In this document: positions 1 through 6,145 of the stretch, piece by piece
Layout of the letters: every line of letters begins with the position of its first letter
Numbering within the stretch: the first letter of the stretch is position 1
Assembly: GCA_900542355.1 (NCBI GenBank)
Contig: UQNE01000025.1
Location: 1-26,099, forward strand
Reading direction: 5' to 3'
DNA: 26,099 bases
Source of the DNA: an uncultured Bacteroidales bacterium
GTDB taxonomy: Bacteria > Bacteroidota > Bacteroidia > Bacteroidales > Paludibacteraceae
The notes under the pieces: model-generated
The model's input: only the letters and a program-made list of their open reading frames with translations
Databases searched by the model: none
Told to the model about the DNA's origin: nothing
Translations under genes and position numbers: made by a program

Positions 1-140
1 GAATGTAAAAATAGTGAAAAATAATTTATTGAAAATCGATGAAATACACTTTGATTGAATGAAAATAGTTAGTGATATGTTATGTAATTATAATCTGGCA
101 TAATTTTTGATAATAAATAGAATGGAAACAAGGAGTAGGA

Positions 141-170
141 AATGAGGATGTATGAGGATATATGAGGATG
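141..170 (+). repeat. Three 10-bp tandem units over a gene start
   Basis: Three near-identical decamers (AATGAGGATG, TATGAGGATA, TATGAGGATG) lie end to end. Each carries an ATG (142, 152, 162). Because the unit is not a multiple of three, the three ATGs fall in three different frames. Only the ATG at 152 opens the long downstream frame; those at 142 and 162 run into stops after 7 and 9 codons. The best Shine-Dalgarno-like AGGAG (131-135) sits 6 bases before the ATG at 142, not before the one at 152. Confidence 0.75.
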
Positions 171-1678
171 TGTGTGTGGATGAGATGTTGAATTTAAAAA
201 CTAAATATATTATTAGAATGAGTAAGAAGATGACTTTTAGGATTAGTATAAGTGTGGAAGGCTATGAAAGTAAGGATGTGGCACAGCAGTGTGTGAGTAA
301 CGGCGAAGCCGTCCGAGGGAAAAGAAGAGAAGTGACCAAGTTTAGAGAGGTAGAATTAGATTTGAACGACTTCCTGGAGTCGGTAACAACAGGACACACC
401 GTCTGCGGATTATTTAAGCATAAGATGGGGTGTAACTTTACTGCTCGAACGAAAAATAGTAAAAACTACAAGGGTAGTCAGTTGGTGTTTATCGATATAG
501 ATGAAACGCGATTTGAGACCATGGTTGACTATATAGATGTTCTTTCGTACCCTCCCACTTGCGGGTATTATTCATTTAATGATAAGGATGTAGCAGGAGG
601 CAGACGCTTTCGTTTGGTGTATGTGCTCGATAAGGTGTATGATTGGACAACCATACGGAGTGTTTATCTTCGTTTGGCAATGCAGGCACAATACGATACG
701 GATGAAAAAATCAAGGATAATTGTGGCGGGAGTCCCGAGCAATGTTTCTTTGGCACTTGCTATCGGGATACATGGAAAGATGCTAATAACATATACTCTC
801 CTGAAGATATAGAGTTAATAGGTTGCGAAGAGGCTCAGGAAGGCATAAAACAAGCGATTAGAGAGCCTGTTCCTACCATAGATGAACAATTTATCAAAGA
901 TGTAAAAAGAATGTCTTATAAGCAATTTATTTATAGTTATTATGCGGACAAAGGTTATCGTAACTTCTGGCAATCGCAGTATGCGAGTGATGAAGGCAGG
1001 TTTTGGACCTATACGGACGAGGGATATGTGAAGTTGTTTACGAACCGGGAAGTGATTACGGATGGGCATAAGAGGAGAAAGAAACTATTTATGCGAATGT
1101 GCCTAAGGCGGTTGGCGAAACCGACGGCAACGATAGAGGAGATACTCTATTGCGCTATTATCGATAGGGAGCAGTTTATCGATAACTCGGATGGTGTAGT
1201 GAGCATAGATTGCCTAATAAGAAATGCGAAGAATGCCTTTAAAATGAGCCTTGAGCAGATACGCAAGAAGTATCAGGCATCTGTTGATTACTGCAGTGCA
1301 AACAGACCCAAGTCGGTGATAAATGATGATGTGCCAAACAAGAGGGCTATGGTACCTGTGATGACTAAGGAGCGCAATGACCTGGCGATTGGTAGTATGT
1401 ATGACACAAGTAAATCATTTACTGACAATTTGGTAGATATGACAGCCTGCGGAGTGAAGGTAAAAGAGCGCAGACTCAAAAAATGGTGCTATGATAATGG
1501 TATAGAAGTGCCACGCAAGCAGTCTGATAAGCAGAAAGCAGCAAAAGAACGCAATGAAGAACTAATTAAGCGGTATGATTTAGCATTGACAGGGCAGCAG
1601 AATGCAGATGCACTATGTATCAGTACCGCTATGGCGCATCGCATAAAGCACTTGAAACTCTCAATGCTTGATTCATAA
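152..1678 (+). CDS. Primase-like (AEP-type) replication protein, mobile-element kind
   Basis: I read this 508-residue protein as a member of the archaeo-eukaryotic primase-like replication proteins seen on Bacteroidota mobile elements. The N-terminal half has a hydrophobic strand ending in an acidic pair (FIDID, residues 113-117), then a strand of the form RRFRLVYVLD (151-160), then CFFGTC (198-203). This order resembles the catalytic DxD and following strands of that superfamily. I see no helicase Walker motif. The tail is basic with a possible helix-turn-helix. The start is uncertain: residues 1-26 look unlike a domain, and internal ATGs at 185 and 218 are alternatives. The gene is clearly AT-richer than the housekeeping genes, fitting recent transfer. 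No integrase or partner gene lies in the window. The family call is moderate; activity is inferred. Confidence 0.55.
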   Translation: MRIYEDVCVDEMLNLKTKYIIRMSKKMTFRISISVEGYESKDVAQQCVSNGEAVRGKRREVTKFREVELDLNDFLESVTTGHTVCGLFKHKMGCNFTARTKNSKNYKGSQLVFIDIDETRFETMVDYIDVLSYPPTCGYYSFNDKDVAGGRRFRLVYVLDKVYDWTTIRSVYLRLAMQAQYDTDEKIKDNCGGSPEQCFFGTCYRDTWKDANNIYSPEDIELIGCEEAQEGIKQAIREPVPTIDEQFIKDVKRMSYKQFIYSYYADKGYRNFWQSQYASDEGRFWTYTDEGYVKLFTNREVITDGHKRRKKLFMRMCLRRLAKPTATIEEILYCAIIDREQFIDNSDGVVSIDCLIRNAKNAFKMSLEQIRKKYQASVDYCSANRPKSVINDDVPNKRAMVPVMTKERNDLAIGSMYDTSKSFTDNLVDMTACGVKVKERRLKKWCYDNGIEVPRKQSDKQKAAKERNEELIKRYDLALTGQQNADALCISTAMAHRIKHLKLSMLDS

Positions 1679-1720
1679 TGCATAATGCATAACTAAGAAT
1701 GCATTATGCATAATGATGAA
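1674..1720. repeat. GCATAATGCATAATGA-type AT-rich dispersed repeat
   Basis: Tandem and partly palindromic copies of CATAATG/GCATTATG fill the space between two convergent genes. The stop codon of the primase-like gene (1676-1678) lies inside the repeat, and the stop of the minus-strand gene is a couple of bases beyond it. The same unit recurs at 2382-2450 and 4531-4570, and more weakly near 5340 and 19255-19300. Confidence 0.8.
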
Positions 1721-1721
1721 G

Positions 1722-2483
1722 TTAGAAGGAGTAGGCGATGTAGTAGTTGAAGCCCCAGTTGGTGTCGTTGCGGTAGCCGAAGCCGGGGATATAGTAGGGG
1801 AGAAGGGCGTTGCTTACTGCGTATTGTGCACTTTGTGTTGTTTGGTTGGTTACTTCGTGTTGTTTGGTTATGTCGTAGTCTTTAGCAGTGCGTGTGAATA
1901 GTACTTTGAACCGGACATACCATCCCATTTGGAAGCCTTTATAGACCTGCACTTGGCAACCTGCTACCACTTCTCCCCAGCAATCGGCGTGGAAGAGGTT
2001 GTGATAGTCGGCTCGTGTATCTCCCCAATAGGGCGCAATGAGCGAGACATTGGTGAGGTCGTAGCCTTGGAGGGCAGTACCGATGCGCAGTCCGACCAGC
2101 AAAGCATTGGGGTTCTCCGGGTGTTTTTTGAGACCGTTGATATCGAGTCCGAGGCGTGCAAAACCTCCTTGTCCGTGGTGTGTGGCACCATCAGCATCGG
2201 CATTGGCGTAGGCGTAACCAAGTTCAAAAGTAGGGTATAGGCGTTGTATGAGCCGGCAGTTCATAGCGATTTCGTATTCTTGTACTTTGGCTTTGGAAAC
2301 GGCGAGCGAGATGATAGTATTGCCGATGTCGAGTTTGAGGGACATACCCTGATAGATAGTGGAATCGGGAGTGGTTGCACCAATGCATAATGAAGAATAC
2401 ATAATGAAGAATGCCATACATAATACATAATGCATAATGCATAATGATGACCTGCGGAATATTGTGACTAAACGATTAAACAT
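1722..2483 (-). CDS. DUF6048 family exported protein
   Basis: The 253-residue protein matches what I know of DUF6048, a Bacteroidota family of unknown function, probably an outer-membrane or periplasmic beta-rich protein. It has strand patterns such as PTFELGYAYA and GGFARLGLDING and ends in an aromatic residue (YIAYSF). Residues 1-36 form a plausible signal peptide: basic start with R4, R10 and R11, hydrophobic stretch from about 14 to 34, and small residues near GA at 35-36. That segment is encoded by the AT-rich dispersed repeat, so it is unusually rich in Cys, Met and Tyr. It follows the DUF6452 gene by about 54 bases on the same strand, the known pairing of these families. Downstream starts at residues 17 or 23 are possible but would lose the basic region. 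Confidence 0.75.
   Translation of the reverse strand: MFNRLVTIFRRSSLCIMHYVLCMAFFIMYSSLCIGATTPDSTIYQGMSLKLDIGNTIISLAVSKAKVQEYEIAMNCRLIQRLYPTFELGYAYANADADGATHHGQGGFARLGLDINGLKKHPENPNALLVGLRIGTALQGYDLTNVSLIAPYWGDTRADYHNLFHADCWGEVVAGCQVQVYKGFQMGWYVRFKVLFTRTAKDYDITKQHEVTNQTTQSAQYAVSNALLPYYIPGFGYRNDTNWGFNYYIAYSF
2382..2450. repeat. AT-rich dispersed repeat inside the DUF6048 signal-peptide region
   Basis: Several CATAATGA/GCATAATG units in a row, same family as at 1674-1720 and 4531-4570. Read on the minus strand this block encodes the hydrophobic core of the DUF6048 signal peptide (about residues 12-34). Confidence 0.8.
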
Positions 2484-2505
2484 GTAATTACCATATAATT
2501 GACCA
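2470..2505 (-). repeat. Fragment of a dispersed repeat carrying the DUF6048 start codon
   Basis: Read on the minus strand this matches the plus-strand stretch at 4571-4606 (shared blocks AATTATATGGTAATTA and ATGTTTAATCGTT). The ATGTTTAATCGT block is the start codon and first four codons of DUF6048 here. A further partial match lies at about 23088-23104 on the minus strand. Confidence 0.7.
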
Positions 2506-2537
2506 TTGATTTAGGTATTCTATGCATTCTATGGGCA

Positions 2538-3032
2538 TTATTCTGTTCTCATTGTGAGTTGTATATTGTTTTGCTGTGTGGTTTCGACTGTGGCATTGAT
2601 GATTGCGATAGAGTCGATAGCATTGCCACGGTGCCAAACAGAGTCGATAGTATGATAGATAGTGCAACCACAGGCGTGAGAGATGAAACGGAGTGTGTTG
2701 TCGTGCCTTATATATAAGGTGTCGTATTGATTGTGCCAAAGCATCGTGTAGGCGGTAATGGAAGTATCGGGTCGCAGCGGAAGCCAAAGAGCATCGAGGT
2801 TGTGTTGGTTGGTGTATAAGACCGAATCATTGTTTATGCCTTGTACGGAGATACTGTCTAAGGTATTGAGCGTAGTGGTGTTGCCTGCGGAGTCGGTAAA
2901 GAGATATTGCACACTAATGCCGAGAGCGACTGTATTGTCTTGGCGGCAGACCGTGTCGGGTTGGCAACTGACTAATAAGCCAATAAACGGCAAGAGCAAC
3001 AGGAGGCGATATGTATGGATAGAATTTCTCAT
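2538..3032 (-). CDS. DUF6452 family lipoprotein
   Basis: This is a small secreted lipoprotein of the Bacteroidota family DUF6452, function unknown. From the ATG at 3032 the protein is 164 residues. It opens with a signal sequence ending in the lipobox LVSC, with the modified Cys at about residue 23. Family-like features follow: a LDSISVQGI strand, LPLRPD, and an HACGC segment near the end. An in-frame ATG at 3044 exists but lies inside the predicted -7 box, so I chose 3032. Transcription would then begin only a few bases before the start codon. It is the first gene of a two-gene unit with DUF6048; in other Bacteroidales these two usually sit together. The role is probably in the cell envelope, which is inference. 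Confidence 0.75.
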   Translation of the reverse strand: MRNSIHTYRLLLLLPFIGLLVSCQPDTVCRQDNTVALGISVQYLFTDSAGNTTTLNTLDSISVQGINNDSVLYTNQHNLDALWLPLRPDTSITAYTMLWHNQYDTLYIRHDNTLRFISHACGCTIYHTIDSVWHRGNAIDSIAIINATVETTQQNNIQLTMRTE

Positions 3033-3041
3033 TATGACCTG

Positions 3042-3073
3042 CAAAGGTACAACAAAAAAACGAAATACGCAAA
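3042..3073 (-). promoter_or_regulatory. Bacteroidota-type promoter for the DUF6452-DUF6048 unit
   Basis: On the minus strand TTTG (3073-3070), a 20-base spacer, then TACCTTTG (3049-3042). This fits the TTTG/TAnnTTTG consensus. The G of the -7 box is only about ten bases before the chosen ATG. Confidence 0.75.
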
Positions 3074-3099
3074 TCGGTGCAATGCATAATGCTTTTTAT

Positions 3100-3172
3100 A
3101 CAAAAACCTTCAAAAATGTATCCGAGAATTTTCCAAAAACATCTACTATGCGGGGGATGATTGCAATGTCCA
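3100..3172 (+). repeat. Solo arm of the MITE-like repeat found at 19376-19571
   Basis: Shares, in order, ACAAAAAC, TATCC, ATCTACTAT and CAATGTCC-like blocks with the left arm at 19376-19444, and is also similar to the inverted right arm. No inverted partner is visible next to it. Confidence 0.6.
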
Positions 3173-3175
3173 TCT

Positions 3176-3205
3176 AGATGCTATAGGTATTCTAGATTTT
3201 CTATG
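3176..3205 (+). repeat. Short run of TATTCTAGG-like 9-bp units
   Basis: Blocks of the form TATTCTAGA and TTTTCTATG, same family as the longer array at 12218-12271. Another short piece (GGTATTCTATGCATTCTATG) lies near 2514-2533. Confidence 0.5.
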
Positions 3206-3252
3206 TGGGGTGTCTCTAAATCCTTAATTATTCATTCTTAATTGAAAGATGA

Positions 3253-3284
3253 TTTGTGTATGTGGATAAAATGTAGTAACTTTG
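3253..3284 (+). promoter_or_regulatory. Bacteroidota-type promoter for the aminotransferase gene
   Basis: TTTG at 3253-3256, a 20-base spacer, then TAACTTTG at 3277-3284. The start codon follows about 37 bases later, after an A-rich leader. Confidence 0.8.
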
Positions 3285-3321
3285 TGGCGAAAACGGAAAC
3301 ATACAAGAAAAACATACAGAT

Positions 3322-4530
3322 ATGAAAATTTCAAGGCGTATAGGTTCTCTGTGCGAGTCGCAGAGTTTGGCTATGGCAGCGCGTTGTGCAGAACTGCGTG
3401 CTGCGGGTGTAGATGTGATAGGTTTGTCGCTTGGTGAGCCTGATTTTGCGGCTCCGGAGCATGTGAAAGCGGCTGCTAAGCAGGCTGTGGATGACAACTA
3501 TTCGCATTATGGTCCCGTACCGGGGTTCCCCTCTCTGCGTGAGGCAATAGCCAAGACGCTGAATAGCGAATTAGGCGATACTAATCCGCAGGCGTTTACG
3601 GCGAATGAGATAATCGTATCGGTGGGGGCCAAGCAATGTATCTGCAATGCAATACAGACACTGATTGACCCGGGAGATGAGGTGATTATGCCAACGCCGT
3701 GTTGGGTGAGTTACTCGGAGATGGTGAAACTGGCGGAAGGCAAGAGTGTGCCGGTGAAGACGAGTATGGAAACCGATTTCTGCCTGACGGGAGCACAGTT
3801 GGAGGCGGCTATCACAGACAAGACACGCCTGCTGATGCTCTGCTCACCTAATAACCCGACCGGCAGTGTTTATACGCATGAGATGCTGCAAGACATAGTG
3901 CGTGTGCTGGTGAAACACCCGAATATATCGGTTATATCGGACGAGATATATGAGCATATTCTCTATACAGGGCACCACGAGAGTATGGGGCAGTTTGCGG
4001 AGATAAAAGATAGAGTGGTGATAGTGAATGGTGTGAGCAAGGCTTATGCGATGACGGGTTACCGAATAGGTTGGCTTGCCTGCCACGACAAAGGCTTTAT
4101 CGGTGCTTGCAAGAGGCTGCAAGGTCAGATGATTACTTGTGCAACGACAGTGGCTCAGAAAGCCGCCGAGGCTGCTTATACAGGTTCGCAGGAGTGTGTA
4201 GAGGAGATGCGCCAAGCCTTTGAGCGTCGTCGCAACCTGATACTGGGGCTTGCCAAAGAGATAGAGGGTTGGAAGATAGTGGAGCCGCAAGGGGCGTTCT
4301 ATCTATTCCCGGATGTGTCGTATTATTTTGGTAAGAAAACGCCTGAGGGTCAGGTGATTGCGAGTGCGAATGATATGGTGGAGTACCTGCTTAATGCCGC
4401 ACATGTGGCTTGCGTATCCGGTTCGGCATTTGGTGAGGACAATTGTATCCGCCTGTCGTATGCCACGAGCGAGGAGAACATCAAAAAGGCTATGCGGCGA
4501 ATCAAAAGCGCATGCGCTTTGCTCAATTAA
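3322..4530 (+). CDS. PLP-dependent class I/II aminotransferase, aspartate aminotransferase-like
   Basis: This cytoplasmic enzyme transfers amino groups between an amino acid and a 2-oxo acid using pyridoxal phosphate. The 402-residue length is normal for fold-type I aminotransferases. Visible signatures are the substrate loop LSLGEPDF (35-42), SPNNPTG (175-181) with the cofactor-contacting Asn, SDEIYEH (206-212) with Asp207 for the pyridine nitrogen, and SKAYAMTGYRIGW (239-251), where Lys240 is the Schiff-base lysine. An Arg in CIRLSYA near the C-terminus would bind the substrate carboxylate. It has its own promoter and is followed by repeats, so it is probably transcribed alone. Aspartate is the usual substrate for this subfamily; aromatic or other amino acids cannot be excluded from sequence. 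Confidence 0.9.
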   Translation: MKISRRIGSLCESQSLAMAARCAELRAAGVDVIGLSLGEPDFAAPEHVKAAAKQAVDDNYSHYGPVPGFPSLREAIAKTLNSELGDTNPQAFTANEIIVSVGAKQCICNAIQTLIDPGDEVIMPTPCWVSYSEMVKLAEGKSVPVKTSMETDFCLTGAQLEAAITDKTRLLMLCSPNNPTGSVYTHEMLQDIVRVLVKHPNISVISDEIYEHILYTGHHESMGQFAEIKDRVVIVNGVSKAYAMTGYRIGWLACHDKGFIGACKRLQGQMITCATTVAQKAAEAAYTGSQECVEEMRQAFERRRNLILGLAKEIEGWKIVEPQGAFYLFPDVSYYFGKKTPEGQVIASANDMVEYLLNAAHVACVSGSAFGEDNCIRLSYATSEENIKKAMRRIKSACALLN

Positions 4531-4570
4531 GAATGCATAATGCATAATGATGAATGCATAATGCATAATT
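4531..4570. repeat. GCATAATGCATAATGA-type AT-rich dispersed repeat
   Basis: Two near-identical blocks of AATGCATAATGCATAAT separated by GATG, starting directly at the aminotransferase stop codon. Same family as 1674-1720 and 2382-2450. Confidence 0.8.
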
Positions 4571-4740
4571 ATATGGTTAATTATATGGTAATTATATGTT
4601 TAATCGTTAATTAACCGCCATTCCGGAGTCCCCATAAGTCCGTGGACGCAATGGGGTGGTCTTAACGGAGAACAAAAGCCATTAGCGGATATGCATTTAA
4701 TGGTTTTTATACGATCTTTAATGGAGAATAGTGGCTTTTA
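4571..4740 (+). repeat. Long dispersed repeat with internal hairpin
   Basis: A composite element. The first part (ATGTTTAATCGT) recurs inverted at 2470-2505 and 23088-23104. The last part (TTTAATGG, then TTTTTATA, then CTTTAATGGAG) recurs inverted at about 22998-23047. In the middle is a hairpin: CCCCAT (4630-4635) with ATGGGG (4651-4656), and inside it GTCC (4638-4641) with GGAC (4644-4647). No T-run follows, so it is not a standard terminator. The repeated ATGGAGAA units at its end run into the start codon of the next gene. Confidence 0.65.
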
Positions 4741-5286
4741 ATGGAGAAATGTGGAGAAATGGAGAGTGAACGACAAGCGCAGGTGGAGCAATACTTGTGT
4801 GAACACAATATCGCCTATACTTGCTACAATCACCCCGAAGGCAAGACGATAGAGGAGGCGAAACGCTGGTGGCATAACGATGGCAGCGTACACTGCAAGA
4901 ACCTCTTTATGCGTAATCACAAGGGCAATCAGCACTATTTGATTTGTTTCGATTGCGACCACGATTTGGCAATACACGACCTTGAGCAACGCTTGAAAGT
5001 TGCGTTGCAGGCAGCAGGGCAACCTGCGCCGGGGAAGTTGTCGTTTGCCAGTCCGGAACGGATGATGCGCTACTTGGGTTTGGAGCCGGGGAGTGTCAGT
5101 CCGTTTGGACTTATCAACGACACGGAGCACCATGTGATTCTATTCTTGGATAAGAACCTGCAAGAGGCGGAGACACTCAGTTTTCACCCCAATGATTGCC
5201 GTGGTACCGTGGTGATTACGCAAGCGGAGTTTCGTAAGTACTTGGAATGCGTGGGCAATAGAGTGGAGTGGTTGGAGTTGTATTGA
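4741..5286 (+). CDS. ProX/YbaK-type aminoacyl-tRNA editing protein
   Basis: The 181-residue protein looks like a free-standing trans-editing domain related to the prolyl-tRNA synthetase insertion domain (YbaK/ProX fold). Such proteins hydrolyse amino acids wrongly attached to tRNA, typically Ala-tRNA(Pro), in the cytoplasm. Family-like elements are the N-terminal HNIAYTCYNHP (residues 23-33), TIEEA, and CKNLFMRNHKGN (54-65), which holds the conserved Lys and strand. LICFDCDHDL and GSVSPFGLIND (about 120-130) follow, then a C-terminal GTVVIT strand. The domain is complete and the length is usual. The start at 4741 is within ATGGAGAA repeat units; an ATG at 4759 (MESERQ) fits family N-termini as well or better. 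Exact tRNA specificity cannot be read from the sequence. Confidence 0.8.
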   Translation: MEKCGEMESERQAQVEQYLCEHNIAYTCYNHPEGKTIEEAKRWWHNDGSVHCKNLFMRNHKGNQHYLICFDCDHDLAIHDLEQRLKVALQAAGQPAPGKLSFASPERMMRYLGLEPGSVSPFGLINDTEHHVILFLDKNLQEAETLSFHPNDCRGTVVITQAEFRKYLECVGNRVEWLELY

Positions 5287-5298
5287 ATGCATAACGCG

Positions 5299-5328
5299 AC
5301 CTCCCCCAACCCCCTCCGCCAAGATGGT
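5299..5328 (-). repeat. GC-rich half-copy of the CTCCCC terminator-like repeat
   Basis: ACCTCCCCCAACCCCC followed by TCCGCC is, on the minus strand, a degraded copy of the GGAGGGGAGTGGGGAGGTC sequence that forms the terminator region at 19590-19620. The hairpin is incomplete here. Confidence 0.5.
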
Positions 5329-5356
5329 TTGAATAGTGTATAATGATGAATGTGTA

Positions 5357-6145
5357 ATGCCGGATTTTACGCTGTACAAATATCGTGAATTGCTAGAGAC
5401 CTTGTTGGCAGCAGGCTATACACCTATCACTATGGAGGTCTATTGCACTGCTACAACACTGCCGGATAAGTTTGTTATCTTGCGACACGATGTGGATAAA
5501 CAGCCTCAGAACAGTGTGGCGACAGCAGAACTGGAGCAGGCTTTGCAACTGAGAGCGAGTTACTATTTCCGCATCGTAAAAGCAAGCAACCATCCCGAAG
5601 CCATACGGCATATAGCCCACTTGGGGCATGAGATTGGTTACCACTATGAGGATATGGCATTGGCCGATGGTGATGTAGATAAAGCGTGGGGACATTTTAA
5701 GGAGGCGTTGGCGTATTTTCGGACATACTACCCGGTACGCACTATCTGTATGCATGGGGCTCCTATGAGCAGATATGACGGGCGAGACCTATGGCAGAGA
5801 TACGACTATCGCACCTTAGGTATAGTGGGTGAACCCTATTTCGATGTGGACTTTGCGCAGGTGTTCTACCTGACGGATACGGGCAGGCGTTGGGACGGAT
5901 ACAAGGTGTCGGTGCGAGATAAGATACCCGTTCATCAAGACGAATGGATTGACAAAGGGTGGGTGTATCATACTACGGATGATATAATCAATGCATTGAA
6001 AACCAATACTTTACCGCCACATATAATGATTACCACCCATCCGCAGCGTTGGGCGCAGAGCAAAGGACAATGGTTAAGAGAATTGATAGTACAGAATATA
6101 AAAAATATAGTGAAACGCGTGTTGATTCTATGCGAAAACAAGTAG
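5357..6145 (+). CDS. Polysaccharide deacetylase-like protein (NodB/CE4-related, WbmS-like)
   Basis: The 262-residue cytoplasmic protein has the fold signatures of carbohydrate esterase 4-related enzymes: VILRHDVDKQP with the metal/catalytic Asp pair (about residues 41-51), HEIGYHYED (about 93-101) with histidines in the metal-site position, CMHGAPMSRYD, and a late TTHPQRW. No signal peptide is present, so the substrate is probably an intracellular sugar intermediate. It resembles WbmS-type proteins found in surface-polysaccharide clusters, and the next gene, a sugar-1-phosphate transferase, overlaps it, supporting a joint role in glycan assembly. A GTG at 5336 is in frame, but the seven extra residues come from repeat-like DNA, so I prefer the ATG at 5357. 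Deacetylation itself is inferred. Confidence 0.7.
   Translation: MPDFTLYKYRELLETLLAAGYTPITMEVYCTATTLPDKFVILRHDVDKQPQNSVATAELEQALQLRASYYFRIVKASNHPEAIRHIAHLGHEIGYHYEDMALADGDVDKAWGHFKEALAYFRTYYPVRTICMHGAPMSRYDGRDLWQRYDYRTLGIVGEPYFDVDFAQVFYLTDTGRRWDGYKVSVRDKIPVHQDEWIDKGWVYHTTDDIINALKTNTLPPHIMITTHPQRWAQSKGQWLRELIVQNIKNIVKRVLILCENK

Noticed and set aside
4303..4566. Minus-strand frame over the end of the aminotransferase gene, starting MHYAFIIMHYAF
   Set aside because: The hydrophobic start is just the GCATAATG repeat read backwards, and the rest is antisense to a well-supported gene.
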